Of a stretch of DNA of 9,782 nt, positions 6,664 through 9,782 are shown one piece after another. Numbering within the stretch: the first letter of the stretch is position 1; every line of letters starts with the position of its first letter. This DNA is from Rhizobacter sp. (GTDB taxonomy: Bacteria; Pseudomonadota; Gammaproteobacteria; Burkholderiales; Burkholderiaceae): the NCBI GenBank assembly GCA_014379885.1, contig JACMKW010000608.1, forward strand, positions 1-9,782. The letters are read 5' to 3'. Both the position numbers and the translations under genes were made by a program. Under the pieces are notes generated by a model. It was given only the letters and a program-made list of their open reading frames with translations, was not told where the DNA came from and searched no databases.

Positions 6664-7938
6664 TCAAGCGATAGCCGATGCGGCTGCCACGCCCGAACGC
6701 ACCGCACCTTCCAGCGTGGCCGGGTAGGGGCCGGCCACGTAGTCGCCAGCCGCAAACAGGCCAGGTGACACCTTTTGCGCCGGGCGCTGCAACTGCGGCG
6801 TGCACAGGAAGGTGGCTCGTTTTTCGGTGGTGGTCTTGAGGGCCACGAGCGGGTTGGGCAGGTATGCGGCCAACGCTTGTTGTGCTTGCACCAGGGCAGC
6901 GGCCGTGACGGCCTTCATGCCTCGTGCCACCCAGGGCGCCGCACCGCTGACGACCAGTGCCAGCACGCCGGCCTGGCCGCTGAGCGCGCCGAGATCGAAC
7001 ACAAACTGCGCCGGGTTTTGTTCGTCGCTGTGCAAGGCCGTCATGGGTTGCGGCAAGCGGCAGCCGAGGCTGGTCGCGTACACCGTCACGATCGGCTCGT
7101 AGCTCAATGCTGCTGCATGGCGTGCCCAGTCGGGTGCGAGTGGTGCGGCGAGACGGGCGGCCTCATTCGCGGTGCAGGCGAGCACCACGGCGTCGGCGGG
7201 CTCGCCATTGACCCGCCATGTGTCAGCTGTGCGCTCCAGCGAGTCCACCCGTTGCGAAAGCTGGATGGTCGCGCCCGACGCCTTGAGCCAGCGCGCTGCG
7301 GGCCGTGGCCAGAGCTCGCTCAGACGCTGTCGCGGCAGCAGCAAGTCGGCCGAACCGGGGCCCGAGAACAGGGCGTCTTGGAGCACACGCAGGAACACCG
7401 CCGCACTCGCCTGCGACGCCGGAGTGTTGAGCGCGGCCACACAGAGTGGGTCCAGCAATTCGTCTCTGACGGTTGATGGCAAATGCGCTGTCAGTTTTGC
7501 CACTGAGAGAGTCGGGTCGCACCGAAAGCGTTGCCAAGCCCAGCGTGAAGAGGTCGTCAGCAAGGCTAGCTTGTCGCGCCAGCGCCAGCCCGGGTAGCGC
7601 AGCACGGCGCTGGCGAAGGCCAGAATCGGCGAGCCGGCTTTGAGTTGCAGCCCGGTGCCGTCAGGGTAGGTAACGCACAGCGGCGTGCGCAGCAAGGCGT
7701 GGTCGATGTCCACACCCACCATCCGCATCAAGGACAGGGTTTGGGAATAGGCACCGATCAGGATATGTTGGCCGTTGTCGAGCCGCAGCTCGCCGAAGTC
7801 AACTTCGCGTGCGCGGCCGCCGAGCTGCGGCGCCATTTCATACAAGGTGACGTCGTGGCCACGCCGTGTGGCCTCGACCGCTGCGGCCAGCCCGGCCCAG
7901 CCGCCACCGACGACGGCCACCCGTCGCGGCACCCCCAT
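6664..7938 (-). CDS. hpnE: Hydroxysqualene dehydroxylase HpnE
   Basis: A 424-aa FAD-dependent amine-oxidase-type flavoprotein that reduces hydroxysqualene to squalene, the last of the three HpnDCE steps from farnesyl diphosphate. A Rossmann dinucleotide-binding motif stands at the N-terminus (VAVVGGGWAGLAAAVEATRR, 7-26), ending with E34 of TLYE, the expected ribose-binding acidic residue. It is followed by QLGGRARE (38-45) and the conserved LDNGQHILIGAY (53-64). The second FAD region is at the C-terminus: AAGDYVAGPYPATLEGAVRS at 396-415. ATG 7938 overlaps the hpnD stop by one base (TGATG), and GAGAGG (7945-7950) lies 6 nt upstream, so it is preferred over ATG 7974, which would overlap hpnD by 37 nt. 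Phytoene-desaturase-like proteins share this fold, but the hpnCD context makes HpnE the best call. Confidence 0.92.
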   Translation of the reverse strand: MGVPRRVAVVGGGWAGLAAAVEATRRGHDVTLYEMAPQLGGRAREVDFGELRLDNGQHILIGAYSQTLSLMRMVGVDIDHALLRTPLCVTYPDGTGLQLKAGSPILAFASAVLRYPGWRWRDKLALLTTSSRWAWQRFRCDPTLSVAKLTAHLPSTVRDELLDPLCVAALNTPASQASAAVFLRVLQDALFSGPGSADLLLPRQRLSELWPRPAARWLKASGATIQLSQRVDSLERTADTWRVNGEPADAVVLACTANEAARLAAPLAPDWARHAAALSYEPIVTVYATSLGCRLPQPMTALHSDEQNPAQFVFDLGALSGQAGVLALVVSGAAPWVARGMKAVTAAALVQAQQALAAYLPNPLVALKTTTEKRATFLCTPQLQRPAQKVSPGLFAAGDYVAGPYPATLEGAVRSGVAAASAIA

Positions 7939-8774
7939 CAACGGCCTCTCAAGTTGGTGCGCATCGCAATCCACAATTTGCGCAGGGGCGTGAGCGACGT
8001 GCGCTGATGCAGCACCTGGAAGTTGTCGGCCTCGATCTCTTGCAGCAGGGTGCGGTAAATGTTTGCCATCATCAGCCCCGGCTTTTGCGCACGGCGGTCG
8101 GCCTCGGGCAGCAGGGCGAGGGCTTCGTCGTAGCAGCGGTGAGCACGTTCGGCCTGAAAGCGCATCAGCGCGCTGAAACGATCGCTATAGCCGCGGTTGA
8201 GCACCTCTTGTGCCTTTACTTCGAATTGCTGCAGCTCCGACACCGGCAGGTAGATGCGCCCGCGCCGCGCGTCGTCGCCCACGTCGCGAATGATGTTGGT
8301 GAGCTGCATGGCCAGGCCCAGCTTGTGGGCGTATTGAATCGTGGCGGCTTCTGTGCGGCCGAAGATGCCCGAGGCCACTTCGCCGACCACGCCAGCCACC
8401 AGGTGGCAGTAGCGCGCCAGGCCGGCAAAGTCGAGGTAGCGTGATTGATCCAGGTCCATCTGGCAACCTTCGATCACCGCGACGAGGTGTTCGGCACGGA
8501 TGTCGAATGCGGCTGCATGTGGCATCAAGGCCTTCATCACAGGGTGGCTGGGCTGGCCGCCGAACGCCGTAGCCACTTCCTTGCGCCACCAGGCAAGTTT
8601 TGTGGCGGCCACGCTCGGGTCTTGCACTTCGTCGACCACATCGTCCACCTCACGGCAGAATGCGTAGAAGGCGGTGATCGCTGCTCGCCGCGGTGGGGGC
8701 AGGAACAGGAAGGCGTAGTAGAAGCTGGAGCCGCTTTGCGCCGCCTTGTCTTGCACGTACTGCTCGGGCGTCAT
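7938..8774 (-). CDS. hpnD: Presqualene diphosphate synthase HpnD
   Basis: A 278-aa member of the trans-isoprenyl diphosphate synthase, head-to-head class (squalene/phytoene synthase family). HpnD joins two farnesyl diphosphates into presqualene diphosphate, releasing pyrophosphate. Both aspartate-rich Mg2+-diphosphate motifs are intact: DDVVDE at 44-49 and NIIRDVGDDARRGRIYLP at 160-177 (D164, D168). The opening SGSSFYYAFLFLPPPRRAAI (14-33) is typical of HpnD. Its ATG overlaps the hpnC stop in an ATGA (8771-8774), with GAGAGG (8782-8787) 7 nt upstream inside hpnC, which indicates translational coupling and fixes the start. The frame stays open much further upstream, but that part is a shadow of hpnC. 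Confidence 0.94.
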   Translation of the reverse strand: MTPEQYVQDKAAQSGSSFYYAFLFLPPPRRAAITAFYAFCREVDDVVDEVQDPSVAATKLAWWRKEVATAFGGQPSHPVMKALMPHAAAFDIRAEHLVAVIEGCQMDLDQSRYLDFAGLARYCHLVAGVVGEVASGIFGRTEAATIQYAHKLGLAMQLTNIIRDVGDDARRGRIYLPVSELQQFEVKAQEVLNRGYSDRFSALMRFQAERAHRCYDEALALLPEADRRAQKPGLMMANIYRTLLQEIEADNFQVLHQRTSLTPLRKLWIAMRTNLRGR

Positions 8775-9628
8775 GGGCGGGCCTCTCGCAGGGACGCAGG
8801 TGAGGGCGCTTTCATGCGCAGCGCGCGCCACAGCAGCAGCGGGGCGTCGTACGCGTGCAGCTTGGGCCGCTTGAGCAGGCTTGCGTACTGCAGGCGTTCG
8901 ATCTTCTCCAGAATGCGCAGCCCGCCTTGCACCACCAGGCGCAGCTCCCAGCCGGCGCGCCCGGGCAGGTTGTGGACGAGGGGTGCACCGGCGAGCATCA
9001 GGCCTTTGGCCCAGGCGACCATGTCGGCCACCAGGGCGCGCGTGTTGGGCGAGTGTTCGCGTGCCAGCAGCGCCGCGAGCGGCACGTCGTGGCGTTCGCA
9101 GTCGGCCAGCGGGATGTAGGCCCGCCCGCGTTGGGTGTCGACGCTCAGGTCTTGCCAGAAGTTCGCCAGTTGCAAGGCGCTGCAGATGTCGTCGGACTGG
9201 CGCAACTGCACGGCACCTTGCACGCCATAGAGATGCAGCAGAAGCCGGCCCACCGGGTTGGCCGAACGGCGGCAATAGGCCAGCAACTCGGCGCGGTCGA
9301 TGTAAGTGGTCTTGTTCACGTCTTGCTCGAATGCGCTGAGCAGGTCTTCAAACAGGGGCACGGGCAGGGCGTGTCTGTCTAGAACAGGCTTCAACGGGCC
9401 GAAGACGTGTTGCCACTTTGATCCAACGGCGCGACCTGCTGCAGCGGCGTGAAGCTCGGCCCGGTAGTGGGCGAGCGCGGCGAGGCGCTGCTCGGGAGTG
9501 GCATCGCCTTCATCGGCCAGGTCGTCGGCGGTGCGGGCGAACCAGTAGATCGCCGCCACGGCGGGGCGCAGTGCCGGGGGGCACAGCACCGATGCGACGG
9601 GGAAGTTTTCGTAGTGGTTGATGCTCAT
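8771..9628 (-). CDS. hpnC: Hydroxysqualene synthase HpnC
   Basis: A 285-aa paralogue of HpnD in the squalene/phytoene synthase family, first gene of the hpnCDE operon. HpnC converts presqualene diphosphate to hydroxysqualene by adding water. HYENFPVAS at 5-13 is a typical HpnC start. The two aspartate-rich motifs are DDLADE (35-40) and NFWQDLSVDTQRGRAYIP (156-173; D160, D164). The start at ATG 9628 gives this canonical N-terminus, though no good Shine-Dalgarno precedes it. I could not identify a convincing leftward promoter in the 154 bp upstream. The genes downstream overlap it, so the three enzymes are probably made in similar amounts. The squalene-hopene cyclase needed to make hopanoids is not in the window. 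Confidence 0.93.
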   Translation of the reverse strand: MSINHYENFPVASVLCPPALRPAVAAIYWFARTADDLADEGDATPEQRLAALAHYRAELHAAAAGRAVGSKWQHVFGPLKPVLDRHALPVPLFEDLLSAFEQDVNKTTYIDRAELLAYCRRSANPVGRLLLHLYGVQGAVQLRQSDDICSALQLANFWQDLSVDTQRGRAYIPLADCERHDVPLAALLAREHSPNTRALVADMVAWAKGLMLAGAPLVHNLPGRAGWELRLVVQGGLRILEKIERLQYASLLKRPKLHAYDAPLLLWRALRMKAPSPASLREARP

Positions 9629-9700
9629 GGGGCGTGGATTTCAGCGCGCATTGTCGCTGTGCTTGCGGTTGCCAAATGCGCCACAAGTCATGACCCATGA

Positions 9701-9713
9701 GGTGTTTGACACC
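9701..9713. repeat. Short inverted repeat over the rightward -35 element
   Basis: GGTGT-TTG-ACACC is a perfect 5-bp-arm dyad. Its right half contains the ACA of the TTGACA -35 hexamer at 9706-9711, so a protein bound here would block that promoter. It is short enough to be chance. Confidence 0.25.
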
Positions 9714-9734
9714 GCCCAAGTGCCCGAATACATT
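9706..9734 (+). promoter_or_regulatory. Rightward sigma70 promoter at the window edge
   Basis: TTGACA (9706-9711, perfect -35), a 17-bp spacer and TACATT (9729-9734, 4/6 to the -10 consensus) form the best promoter in the window. Transcription should start near 9741 and run right, out of the window and away from hpnC. A GTG at 9757 opens a frame reading V-S-E-L-P-P-S-P to the window end and may be the start of the driven gene, but 26 bases are too few to call it. Confidence 0.65.
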
Positions 9735-9748
9735 ACTGACCAGTCAGT
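9735..9748. promoter_or_regulatory. TetR-type operator-like dyad at the promoter start site
   Basis: ACTGAC-CA-GTCAGT is a perfect 6-bp-arm inverted repeat directly abutting the -10 element and covering the predicted start site of the rightward promoter. CAGT repeats three times at 9741-9752. GACTGGTCAGT-like palindromes overlapping a strong promoter are typical of TetR/AcrR-family repressor sites, often before a tetR gene or efflux operon. No such gene is visible here; it would lie to the right. Confidence 0.5.
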
Positions 9749-9782
9749 CAGTTGCTGTGTCTGAACTGCCCCCTTCGCCCGT

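Noticed and set aside
8775..9275. Upstream extension of the hpnD frame by 167 codons, as a longer or fused protein
   Set aside because: The extension is Arg/Ala/Pro-rich and lies wholly over hpnC; the ATGA overlap, ribosome-binding site and family N-terminus fix the start at 8774.
9510..9719. Small leftward ORF of 69 codons upstream of and overlapping hpnC
   Set aside because: It overlaps the start of hpnC in another frame, has no recognisable domain, and its upstream part lies in the regulatory region.

Overview
The window is 9.8 kb of GC-rich proteobacterial chromosome. The gene order (3' end of ilvC, then pssA, then leuA), the protein sequences and the hpnCDE cluster point to a betaproteobacterium of the order Burkholderiales, probably Comamonadaceae or a close relative. 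This placement is inferred from gene order and protein character, not from a search. I see no rRNA, tRNA, CRISPR array, insertion sequence or prophage gene.

Left half (1-4515, all rightward): branched-chain amino acid and phospholipid genes. The last 39 codons of ilvC end in an intrinsic terminator, followed by pssA (phosphatidylserine synthase). Next comes a 190-bp leader that looks like a complete leucine attenuator. It has an extended -10 promoter inside the end of pssA, an 18-codon leader peptide whose three leucines are all CTA, a candidate antiterminator pairing, and a strong terminator hairpin. Two different 2-isopropylmalate synthases follow in tandem: a long type (565 aa) and a standard bacterial type (513 aa). 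In-frame CTA codons are absent from pssA, both leuA genes and the next gene (about 1,735 codons), so the three in the leader stand out.

Middle (4516-5836): a secreted penicillin-binding protein 7-type D,D-endopeptidase (pbpG-like) with its own probable promoter. A perfect 40-bp palindrome after it is well placed to terminate transcription from both sides.

Right half (5851-9628, all leftward): hpnC, hpnD and hpnE form a tight operon with 4-nt and 1-nt stop/start overlaps. Together they turn two farnesyl diphosphates into squalene (HpnD makes presqualene diphosphate, HpnC hydroxysqualene, HpnE squalene), the precursor for hopanoids. No squalene-hopene cyclase lies in the window. An IclR-family regulator follows in the same direction, with an 8-bp-arm inverted repeat just before its likely start.

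Right edge (9629-9782): upstream of hpnC, a near-consensus rightward sigma70 promoter overlaps a TetR-type operator-like dyad and should drive a gene beyond the window. The most interesting element is the leuA leader, which may be translated from a leaderless or almost leaderless transcript.
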